Shown here: positions 1-5,703 of the stretch, one piece after another
Numbering within the stretch: the first letter of the stretch is position 1
Layout of the letters: each line of letters starts with the position of its first letter
Origin: Bacteroidetes bacterium UBA1947
GTDB taxonomy: Bacteria; Bacteroidota; Bacteroidia; Chitinophagales; Chitinophagaceae
Assembly (NCBI GenBank): GCA_002336915.1
Contig: DDET01000048.1
Span: forward strand, 1-6,362
Length of the DNA stretch: 6,362 nt
Direction: 5' to 3'
Translations under genes and position numbers: made by a program
Notes under the pieces: model-generated
The model's input: only the letters and a program-made list of their open reading frames with translations
What the model was told of the DNA's origin: nothing
Database searches by the model: none

Positions 1-2
1 CT

Positions 3-344
3 GCACAGGCATTGAAAGTAAGGTCCAACAAGAACTTTAATGTGACCGTGAAATCAAGCAACGCTAATTTTTCTTATACCGGAACAACCGTACCAGCCCC
101 TGTAATGCCCGTAAGTGGAGTGCTGGGCCTTGAAGTGACAGCCAATGGCACAGGTGGTAGCATAGTGGCACCTTTTAGTGCAGCATCTTACTCTACCCTT
201 ACTTCAACAAATCAGAATATGCTGAGCAACGGTACCTACGGAGGTAACCAGACATTCTCAGTACAGTACCAGGCAACCCCGGGATGGTCATATCCTGCAG
301 GTACCTACGCAGTAGATGTGGTTTACACAGCTACCCAACAATAG
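3..344 (+). CDS. C-terminal part of a secreted-type beta-sandwich protein (5' end outside window)
   Basis: The reading frame is open to the left edge (Ala-Gln-Ala precede the first possible TTG at 12-14), so this is the 3' part of a longer gene ending at TAG 342-344. About 113 residues are visible. They are rich in Ser, Thr, Gly, Asn, Val and Tyr, have no Cys or membrane segment, and alternate hydrophobic and polar residues as beta-strands do. It ends in a Tyr-Pro-Ala-Gly-Thr-Tyr ... Val-Val-Tyr-Thr-Ala-Thr pattern. Small exported Bacteroidota proteins of the DUF4402 / spore-coat-U-like type often end with such a strand (from memory; no search was run). The missing N-terminus would be expected to carry a signal peptide. 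The exact family and function are not established. An intrinsic terminator follows 22 bases after the stop, so this is the last gene of its transcript. Confidence 0.72.
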   Translation, partial: AQALKVRSNKNFNVTVKSSNANFSYTGTTVPAPVMPVSGVLGLEVTANGTGGSIVAPFSAASYSTLTSTNQNMLSNGTYGGNQTFSVQYQATPGWSYPAGTYAVDVVYTATQQ

Positions 345-366
345 GATCTTTTTCATCCTAATACCG

Positions 367-402
367 AAGGGCCCCTTTTGGCGAGGGGGCCCTTTACTTT
401 TT
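367..402 (+). terminator. Intrinsic terminator after the secreted-protein gene
   Basis: AAGGGCCCC at 367-375 pairs perfectly with GGGGCCCTT at 386-394. This gives a 9-bp GC-rich stem with a 10-base loop, followed by a T-rich tract to 402 (TTTAC then five T). The orientation fits the + strand gene ending at 344. It also lies between two convergent genes, so it may stop readthrough from hscA. On the - strand, however, the bases following the stem are not T-rich, so bidirectional action is less certain. Confidence 0.87.
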
Positions 403-432
403 ATGTATAATCTTAGCGGAACGTAAAACTGG

Positions 433-2292
433 TTAAATAACCTTCTTCCCCCTCATTGCATCCTTCAGGGCAGCATCCATTACACGCTCAGCAAAAGGGC
501 GCGAGGCATCATTCAGCAGCTCGGTCTCATGTTGTATGCGGTCTTTGTCTTTCGCATCAATAGCATCGCGCAGGGCCTGCATCCTGTTTGTGGTGATGTT
601 TATCTCTTCCTCGCTCAGCAGCTCTTTGTTCTTAGTGATGAATTTTTCCGTTACATCCAGCATTTGCTGTGCTTCGGTAGCGGCTTCCACCAGCGCACGT
701 GTGCTTATATCTTCTTTGGCATGCGTGAGTGAATCGAGTAACATTTTTTCCACTTCTTCGTCGGTAAGGCCATATTGAGGTGTTACTTCTATACTTTGTG
801 CTGTACCGCTGCGCAGCTCGGTAGCACTTACTTTTAGTATACCGTCAGCATCTATCAGGAAGCTTACCTCCACTTTGGGCAGTCCCGCCGGCATAGGCGG
901 AATATTGGTCAGGTTGAACTCTGCCAGTTTGCGGTTATCCTGCACAAGATCCCGTTCGCCCTGGTAAACAGAGATCCTCATGCCACTCTGCCCGTCTTTT
1001 TGTGTGGTGTACTGGCGGCCGGCCTTGTTAGGTATTTTGGAGTTGCGGGGTATCAGTACGTCCATAAGCCCGCCCATGGTCTCGATGCCAAGGGATAAGG
1101 GTGTAACGTCCAGCAGCAGCATCTCGGTATTGTTGCCGGCTAGTATATCAGCCTGCACTGCGGCGCCAAGGGCCACCACTTCATCCGGGTCCAGGCTGTC
1201 ATACAATTCCTTGCCGAAGAAAGCACGTATACTGTCTTTCACCAATGGCACGCGCGTTGATCCGCCCACCATTACCACCGCATCTATTTGCGCCGCAGTA
1301 AGGCCCGCATCTTTCAAGGCATTCCCGCAAGACGTTATGGTGCGGTCTACCAGTGGTTGTATCAATTCATTGAAGGCAGCACGTGAGATCTTTACCGCTT
1401 TGCCGTTTATATCGCCATCAAAAATCTCGTTATCGCTCAGGTGCTTCTTCGCTTCTTCGGCTGTGATGCGTAGTTGCTGTGACAGCGATTTATTAGCACT
1501 CAGTTCCGCATCGCCTATACCCAGCTCTTTTTGCCAGTGTTGCGCAAGCGCCCGGTCCATATCATCACCGCCAAGGTAGGTATCACCATTGGTAGCGCGT
1601 ACTTCAAAAATACCATTGCTAATGTTCAATATTGATACATCAAATGTGCCGCCGCCAAGGTCATAGACCGCTATTGTTTTTTCCTCGCCGGCCTTTATAC
1701 CCATACCGTATGCAAGGCTGGCTGCCGTGGGCTCATTCACTATGCGCAGTACATCCAGCCCGGCCAGCTTGCCCGCATCGCGGGTAGCCTGGCGCTGTGC
1801 ATCGTTAAAATATGCAGGTACGGTTATCACCGCCTTGCTGATACTTGTCTTTAAAATATGCTCAGCTCTATGCTTCAGTTCTGCAAGTATGTAAGATGAC
1901 AGTTCGATAGGGGAATAGAACTTTTCGCCTACCTGTATCTTCACCAGCGAGTCGCTGCCATCATCAATAACTTTGTAGGAAAAGAAGCCCGCATGATCAC
2001 TCAGGTCCTTATATGATTTGCCCATCAGGCGCTTCACGGAGTAGATTGTCCGCTCAGGCTCTGCTACCAGTAGTTCTTTTGCTGCATTGCCCACGGTCAC
2101 ATTGCCATACTGGTCAAAGTGTACGATGGAGGGCACCAGCGTAAGGCCGTCTATCTCGCGCAGGGCTATGGGTTGTTTTTCGTCCTGGCGTACTATGGCT
2201 ATCAGGCTATTGGTGGTGCCAAGGTCTATACCCACTATGGTTTCTTCCTGCTTTATATCCCCGGTTGCTATATTTATAGATACTTTAGCCAT
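433..2292 (-). CDS. hscA: Hsp70-family Fe-S cluster assembly chaperone HscA
   Basis: This ATP-dependent chaperone works with the J-protein HscB to release nascent Fe-S clusters from the scaffold IscU to acceptor proteins in the cytoplasm. The 619 residues match the length of E. coli HscA (616) and are shorter than typical DnaK. The nucleotide-binding domain shows the phosphate-1 motif GIDLGTTNS (21-29), VPAYFNDAQRQ (158-168), NEPTAA (186-191) and DLGGGTFD (211-218). The hydrophobic linker LLLD (392-395) leads into DVTPLSLGIETMGG and the substrate-binding beta domain, followed by a helical lid (about 505-619). HscA rather than DnaK is indicated by SVKRLMG (85-91), QGERDLVQD (444-452), the PPMPAG loop (465-470), the FAERVMDAALKDAMRG tail and the lack of an EEVD-type C-terminus. 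The ATG at 2290-2292 leaves the usual short N-terminal extension before GIDLG. No hscB, iscU, iscS or ferredoxin gene is in the window, so it appears to be transcribed alone. Confidence 0.94.
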   Translation of the reverse strand: MAKVSINIATGDIKQEETIVGIDLGTTNSLIAIVRQDEKQPIALREIDGLTLVPSIVHFDQYGNVTVGNAAKELLVAEPERTIYSVKRLMGKSYKDLSDHAGFFSYKVIDDGSDSLVKIQVGEKFYSPIELSSYILAELKHRAEHILKTSISKAVITVPAYFNDAQRQATRDAGKLAGLDVLRIVNEPTAASLAYGMGIKAGEEKTIAVYDLGGGTFDVSILNISNGIFEVRATNGDTYLGGDDMDRALAQHWQKELGIGDAELSANKSLSQQLRITAEEAKKHLSDNEIFDGDINGKAVKISRAAFNELIQPLVDRTITSCGNALKDAGLTAAQIDAVVMVGGSTRVPLVKDSIRAFFGKELYDSLDPDEVVALGAAVQADILAGNNTEMLLLDVTPLSLGIETMGGLMDVLIPRNSKIPNKAGRQYTTQKDGQSGMRISVYQGERDLVQDNRKLAEFNLTNIPPMPAGLPKVEVSFLIDADGILKVSATELRSGTAQSIEVTPQYGLTDEEVEKMLLDSLTHAKEDISTRALVEAATEAQQMLDVTEKFITKNKELLSEEEINITTNRMQALRDAIDAKDKDRIQHETELLNDASRPFAERVMDAALKDAMRGKKVI

Positions 2293-2342
2293 ATTTGTCG
2301 TTAGTAGAAAGTAAAAATTCGCGAAAACACTTTATTTGGCTG

Positions 2343-2350
2343 CAAAGGTA
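2343..2350 (-). promoter_or_regulatory. Bacteroidota-type -7 promoter element for hscA
   Basis: Read on the - strand, 2350 to 2343 is TACCTTTG, an exact match to the TAnnTTTG -7 consensus used by the primary sigma factor of Bacteroidota. It lies about 50 bases before the hscA ATG, leaving an AT-rich leader. I see no clear TTTG -33 element at the expected distance, so the assignment rests on the -7 match and position. Confidence 0.6.
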
Positions 2351-2433
2351 GGGGGATATCTTGATAGGTTGACATGTTGTTATTTGAACGTAGCCGCAGG
2401 CTCCGTGGATTTGCAGGGGAAAATGGAGGTAGC

Positions 2434-2470
2434 GATAAAAGAATAAGAACCGCCATAAGATATGCCGGTT
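2434..2470 (-). terminator. Intrinsic terminator for the membrane glycosyltransferase-like gene
   Basis: An inverted repeat at 2448-2470 has arms AACCGCCATA (2448-2457) and TATGCCGGTT (2461-2470). It pairs nine of ten positions with one C-C mismatch and a 3-base loop. Read on the - strand it begins 8 bases past the stop codon and is followed by TTCTTATTCTTTTAT-like sequence (2434-2447). This is the position and polarity expected of an intrinsic terminator for the gene ending at 2479, and it separates that gene from the hscA promoter. Confidence 0.7.
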
Positions 2471-2478
2471 TGAATATT

Positions 2479-3867
2479 TTATGGGCGTACTATTCTTCCT
2501 CTTTCATCCCAGTATTCTTTACCATGTAATTGATATTGCTCCAGTTCGTTCAGGTCCACTTTGGTTTTTCCGAACACATGCCAGTAAGAGGCCCGTGTTT
2601 CGCGATCGCAGCTGATTATTGCAGCAGAATACTGGTAGCTTTGGAATATGTTAAGGGCAATGAAGAATGCGATAAGAGTAAAATAGCCGGCCTTATATAC
2701 GCGTTTGTGAAGCCTTAGTATATCTTCGGTAAAGGCGGCAAACGGGAGCGACAGGACGGCCAGTCCTTCGATTAAAGGCCGGCAACCGAAGCTGCAGCCA
2801 TACCACCACATCTTCCAGCTAAAAACGACATAAATAAATACAATAAAAAAAATAGCGAGTGCCGGCACCAGTTGTTTTTGCTTTTTCCAAAGACCGTAAA
2901 AACCCAGCATGCCTATAAACGCGACAGGTGTGTATATGAACCAGCCTTTGCGATAGCTGAATAAGCCTTTAACGAACCGGGAATGAAGGAAATCAAAATA
3001 TTCGCCCTGGTAAGAAAAATATATCAGGCTGCCGCTGGTGTATCTCCAATAAGCCATCTGGATGCCGGCTATCAAGAGTATTACCGCTATCCCGGCTAAT
3101 ATTCGTGCAAAATATCTTTTGATAAGGAGCAGTTTTTCTTTCAGGCTCCGTATACTATATACATTCCAGAACAGGGGAAGGAGCACAATGATAAAGTCGG
3201 TCGGTCTTGTGATCAGCACCAGTCCCAGGGCAAGCCCTAAAAGTAAAATATGCTTTAGCAAAAAAGTTTTATGCCATTCGGCGGTTAGGTACAATATAGC
3301 AGCAAAGAGAAAAAAGGTAAAACAATGGCTCAGGCCCAGGTCGTATGCTGTATAATGGTAAAGGTTGGTACCAAGGGCGATACACAACAGGCTAGTTGCC
3401 ACAACTGGTTGGCTGAAGCGTTCGCTCAGGAATCTTCTTAAAATAAGCAAGCCCAGCAGCGCCCATGCCATCCCGCATATTGCTCCGGTTACCTCGTAGG
3501 GAGTGCTGTAGCCATCGGCAGGGTAGCGGTGTGTGGTAAGGCACCAGGCATGCGCTAATAAGAAAAAAGGCGTTTCCGATATGGCAAGCCCCGCCGGATA
3601 TTTGTTGGTTCTTTTGCCGGTGGCTTTTTGTTCATAGAGATAATAATCATGAACGCCGGTCTTAGCGGCAAAGTCCATCCTCCCCAGGTCGTGATAAATG
3701 AAGGTAGCGGGCACATAGATATAATAGCCTGCGGGATCGCTTTGAGCATATTCCTTACTATTCCATTCCTGCCTGTAACTGAGCACCCATGTGTTCACTA
3801 TTGCAAAAAGCAATAGCGGCACTAAAGAAATGTTGGAACCGGATCTTATTTTAAAATTGCATTTCAC
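2479..3867 (-). CDS. Polytopic membrane protein, GT-C glycosyltransferase-like
   Basis: The 462-residue protein has roughly 11-12 predicted membrane segments. The first is at about 14-30, and others cluster at about 97-110, 126-144, 153-195, 204-236, 254-274, 310-350 and 394-410. After the first segment comes a polar loop with SDPAGYYIYVPA (43-54), where Asp44 is the candidate catalytic base, and NKYPAGLA (88-95). Later marks are TRPTD (220-224), SYRKGWFIYTP (304-314) and a WWYGCSFGCRP segment (354-364). This architecture fits GT-C glycosyltransferases, which transfer sugar from polyprenyl-phosphate donors on the periplasmic side. Donor and acceptor cannot be told. The start is GTG at 3865-3867: an in-frame TAG lies two codons upstream, and the first internal ATG (Met64) would remove the first membrane segment and Asp44. 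The gene is monocistronic, with its own terminator, and divergent from pntAA. The family assignment is by motif recall, not a search. Confidence 0.8.
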   Translation of the reverse strand: MKCNFKIRSGSNISLVPLLLFAIVNTWVLSYRQEWNSKEYAQSDPAGYYIYVPATFIYHDLGRMDFAAKTGVHDYYLYEQKATGKRTNKYPAGLAISETPFFLLAHAWCLTTHRYPADGYSTPYEVTGAICGMAWALLGLLILRRFLSERFSQPVVATSLLCIALGTNLYHYTAYDLGLSHCFTFFLFAAILYLTAEWHKTFLLKHILLLGLALGLVLITRPTDFIIVLLPLFWNVYSIRSLKEKLLLIKRYFARILAGIAVILLIAGIQMAYWRYTSGSLIYFSYQGEYFDFLHSRFVKGLFSYRKGWFIYTPVAFIGMLGFYGLWKKQKQLVPALAIFFIVFIYVVFSWKMWWYGCSFGCRPLIEGLAVLSLPFAAFTEDILRLHKRVYKAGYFTLIAFFIALNIFQSYQYSAAIISCDRETRASYWHVFGKTKVDLNELEQYQLHGKEYWDERGRIVRP

Positions 3868-3916
3868 CTGCTATTGAAAAGGTTTTAAAAAGGGAACGGT
3901 AAAATGCTTGCAAGAT

Positions 3917-3963
3917 ACGGTTGAGGCCTTAGTGTTTCTAAAAAACTAAGCACCGTTTTTTTT
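3917..3963 (+). terminator. Orphan terminator-like hairpin with T-run
   Basis: CTTAGT (3928-3933) pairs with ACTAAG (3945-3950) over an 11-base loop. Outside it, ACGGT (3917-3921) pairs with ACCGT (3952-3956), with a 6-versus-1-base internal loop between the stems. A run of T follows to 3963. The polarity is that of a + strand terminator, yet no + strand gene ends nearby. It could end a short or antisense RNA, or be chance in AT-rich DNA. The split stem keeps confidence low. Confidence 0.35.
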
Positions 3964-4098
3964 GATATTCGTTGGGGAGGCAAAAGGATAATGAAAGACG
4001 ACAGCTGGGGAAATTAAAAATGCATAAAAAAATATTTCATACGGGTGCTCATATGAATTTTAGTGTGTTTCAGGAATCGTAATTTTTTTGTTCACGAA

Positions 4099-4129
4099 TT
4101 TGATTTATCGCGATAAACTTCTATTTTAC
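4099..4129 (+). promoter_or_regulatory. Putative pnt operon promoter
   Basis: TTTG at 4099-4102 is followed after exactly 19 bases by TATTTTAC at 4122-4129. The spacing matches the Bacteroidota -33/-7 arrangement (TTTG, about 19 bases, TAnnTTTG). The -7 element keeps TAnnTT but lacks the final TG, so this is a weak or regulated match. A start site just downstream would leave a leader of about 25 bases before the pntAA ATG. Confidence 0.42.
4104..4117. promoter_or_regulatory. Perfect 14-bp palindrome, candidate operator of the pnt operon
   Basis: TTTATCGCGATAAA is self-complementary over all 14 bases. It sits within the 19-base spacer between the putative -33 and -7 elements of pntAA, a classic place for a dimeric repressor to block RNA polymerase. 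Its half-site TTATC/GATAA recurs as TTATC-TAT-GATAA at 4153-4165 over the pntAA start codon. I do not recognise the cognate regulator. Confidence 0.5.
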
Positions 4130-4158
4130 GTGCCTTCTTAAATGATTTTGATTTATCT

Positions 4159-5286
4159 ATGATAATAGGTGTATTAAAAGAGCAGGCTCCTGAAACCCGC
4201 GTGTCGCTGGTGCCGGAAGTTGCCGCTGCTCTTATAAAAATGAACGCAGAAGTGTGGGTGGAACAAGGTGCGGGCGACAGCGCTTTTCATAACGATAAAG
4301 CCTATACCGATGTTGGTGCATCTATAAAGAGCGCCGGAGACATTTACGCCGGTGCCGACTTGCTGCTGACCATAAGCCCGGATAATATTAAGGCGGAGCC
4401 CAAAAGCGGCGCTGTTTTAATGGGTGTATACCAGCCACTGTTCAACACGCAGCTGATGCAGCGCTGGGCCGATAAAGGTTATTCCGTATTCAGTCTCGAT
4501 ACCATACCGCGTACCACACGTGCGCAGAGTATGGACGTGCTAAGCTCGCAGGCTAATATTGCCGGCTATAAAGCAGTGCTGTTGGCAGCCACCGAGTATT
4601 GCCGTTACTTTCCCATGTTCATGACAGCTGCAGGCAGTATTGCTCCTGCAAAGGTGCTGATACTGGGTGCCGGTGTGGCAGGCCTCCAGGCCATTGCCAC
4701 TGCACGCAGGCTCGGCGCAGTGGTGGAGGTGTTCGATACACGCCCTGCCGTGAAGGAAGAGGTAATGAGCCTTGGTGCAAAATTCGTTGAAGTGGAAGGT
4801 GCTGCCGATGCCTCAAAAGCAGGCGGCTATGCAGTAGAGCAAGGCGAAGATTTTCAGAAAAGGCAGCGTGATAAGATACATGAGCACGCTAAAAAAGCGG
4901 ATATCATAATAACTACAGCACAGATACCCGGTCGCAAAGCGCCCATCCTCATTACCAAACAAATGATTGAGGATATGCGTCCCGGTTCCATCATCATAGA
5001 TATTGCATCCGTTACAGGTGGCAATACTGACCTTACGGAAAACAACAAAACCGTAATGCACAATGGTGTATCTATCATAGGCAACTCGGCACTGGCGGCA
5101 ACTGCCTCAGCTGATGCCAGTAAGCTCTATAGCAAGAACGTGCTCAACTTCCTGAAATTGATCATTGATAAAGAAGGGAAGATGACATTGAATTTTGAAG
5201 ATGACATCGTTAAAGGCACCTGCATTACCAACGGGGGTAACATTGTGAACGAGAGAGTGCAAAGTATGATGACGGTTGTTTCTTAA
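4159..5286 (+). CDS. pntAA: NAD(P) transhydrogenase subunit alpha 1 (NAD-binding domain I)
   Basis: This soluble NAD(H)-binding subunit of the proton-translocating transhydrogenase gives hydride from NADH to NADP+ bound on PntB domain III, on the cytoplasmic face. The 375 residues match the stand-alone domain I type (R. rubrum PntAA, about 384), not the fused 510-residue E. coli PntA. The N-terminal MIIGVLKEQAPETRVSLVP is typical of the alanine dehydrogenase/PntA N-terminal domain. The RQD loop is present as Arg118, Gln123 and Asp126 in PRTTRAQSMD, with the same spacing as R. rubrum Arg127/Gln132/Asp135. The Rossmann motif GAGVAG (170-175) is followed by Asp193 in VFDTRP, which holds the adenosine ribose of NAD. 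The ATG at 4159 is the only ATG in frame with this N-terminus. No Shine-Dalgarno sequence precedes it. Tandem TAA TAA codons end the gene, and pntAB follows after 69 bases. Confidence 0.96.
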   Translation: MIIGVLKEQAPETRVSLVPEVAAALIKMNAEVWVEQGAGDSAFHNDKAYTDVGASIKSAGDIYAGADLLLTISPDNIKAEPKSGAVLMGVYQPLFNTQLMQRWADKGYSVFSLDTIPRTTRAQSMDVLSSQANIAGYKAVLLAATEYCRYFPMFMTAAGSIAPAKVLILGAGVAGLQAIATARRLGAVVEVFDTRPAVKEEVMSLGAKFVEVEGAADASKAGGYAVEQGEDFQKRQRDKIHEHAKKADIIITTAQIPGRKAPILITKQMIEDMRPGSIIIDIASVTGGNTDLTENNKTVMHNGVSIIGNSALAATASADASKLYSKNVLNFLKLIIDKEGKMTLNFEDDIVKGTCITNGGNIVNERVQSMMTVVS

Positions 5287-5355
5287 TAAGCTGGTAAAAA
5301 TGAGTAATTTTTGTAAAGGCATTTTTCAATCTTAAATAAAAAATCTGCAATCATA

Positions 5356-5676
5356 ATGGAAGATATAGCTATCTTTTTTGTAGCCAACTATGAGCTTATT
5401 ACCATCGTTATCCTGTCCATTTTCCTGGGCATAGAGGTGATATCGCGCGTGCCCTCGGTACTGCATACCCCGCTGATGAGCGGTGCCAATGCCATACATG
5501 GCGTGGTGATAATAGGTGCCATCATCGTAATGGGTGGTGCTGCCGAGGATGATTACCTCGCACTTTCACTTGGCTTCCTGGCAGTAATACTGGGAACACT
5601 TAACGTGGTAGGCGGTTTTGTGGTTACAGACCGCATGCTCGAGATGTTCAGCAAAAAGAAGAAAAAACAATCTTAA
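5356..5676 (+). CDS. pntAB: NAD(P) transhydrogenase subunit alpha 2 (membrane)
   Basis: This 106-residue protein is the alpha part of the proton-channel domain II, equivalent to the C-terminal membrane section of fused E. coli PntA. Three membrane helices are visible at about 12-30, 47-62 and 69-91. Family hallmarks are LHTPLMSGANAIHG (36-49), the Gly-rich NVVGGFVVT (84-92) and the DRMLEMF exit (93-99), followed by a Lys-rich cytoplasmic tail. His48 (codon 5497-5499) lies in the second helix, where the E. coli protein has Ser. See the finding on the channel histidine. The 69-base gap from pntAA contains TAATTTTTG (5305-5313), a one-base-too-long match to the -7 consensus, so an internal promoter is possible but unproven. 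pntB begins 27 bases after the stop. Confidence 0.95.
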   Translation: MEDIAIFFVANYELITIVILSIFLGIEVISRVPSVLHTPLMSGANAIHGVVIIGAIIVMGGAAEDDYLALSLGFLAVILGTLNVVGGFVVTDRMLEMFSKKKKKQS

Positions 5677-5703
5677 TTCATTTTTTACATTCATTAAGTA
5701 TTA

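Larger units (their letters stand above)
4099..4157 (+). repeat. 11-bp direct repeat flanking the putative pnt promoter
   Basis: TTTGATTTATC occurs at 4099-4109 and again at 4147-4157, 48 bases apart from start to start. The first copy includes the putative -33 element and the left half of the palindrome. The second ends one base before the pntAA ATG. Both copies are followed by a GATAA half-site, with spacers of 2 and 3 bases. Confidence 0.6.
3868..4158. other. Divergent intergenic region between the GT-C-like gene and pntAA
   Basis: This 291-base, AT-rich stretch separates two diverging genes and contains no convincing gene. It holds an orphan hairpin with a T-run near its left end and a palindrome with promoter-like elements near its right end, both listed separately. 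For the leftward gene no exact TAnnTTTG is visible. The nearest - strand candidates are TATCTTG (3917 to 3911, one T short) and TATCCTTTTG (3990 to 3981, two bases too long), and neither is convincing. Minimal ORFs of 9 codons (4053-4082) and 6 codons (4142-4162) are present but unproven. Confidence 0.6.

Noticed and set aside
980..1579. Long open frame on the + strand inside hscA (199 codons)
   Set aside because: It lies entirely antisense to a well-conserved Hsp70 gene, has a low-complexity Ser/Ala/Arg-rich translation, and shows no recognisable motif.
433..2292. DnaK as the identity of the Hsp70 gene
   Set aside because: The length (619), the SVKRLMG and QGERDLVQD contexts, the C-terminal tail and the lack of a DnaK-type acidic C-terminus fit HscA better.
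4053..4082. 9-codon ORF in the divergent intergenic region followed by a T-run
   Set aside because: I considered it as an attenuator leader peptide. It has no run of regulatory codons and no hairpin before the T-run, and it lies upstream of the more likely promoter.
5305..5313. Promoter-like TAATTTTTG between pntAA and pntAB
   Set aside because: It has one base too many between TA and TTTG and no -33 element at the expected distance, and the pnt genes are normally co-transcribed. It is mentioned only as a possibility.
5300..5335. 11-codon ORF between pntAA and pntAB
   Set aside because: It is very short, has no ribosome-binding or conservation evidence, and lies in AT-rich spacer.
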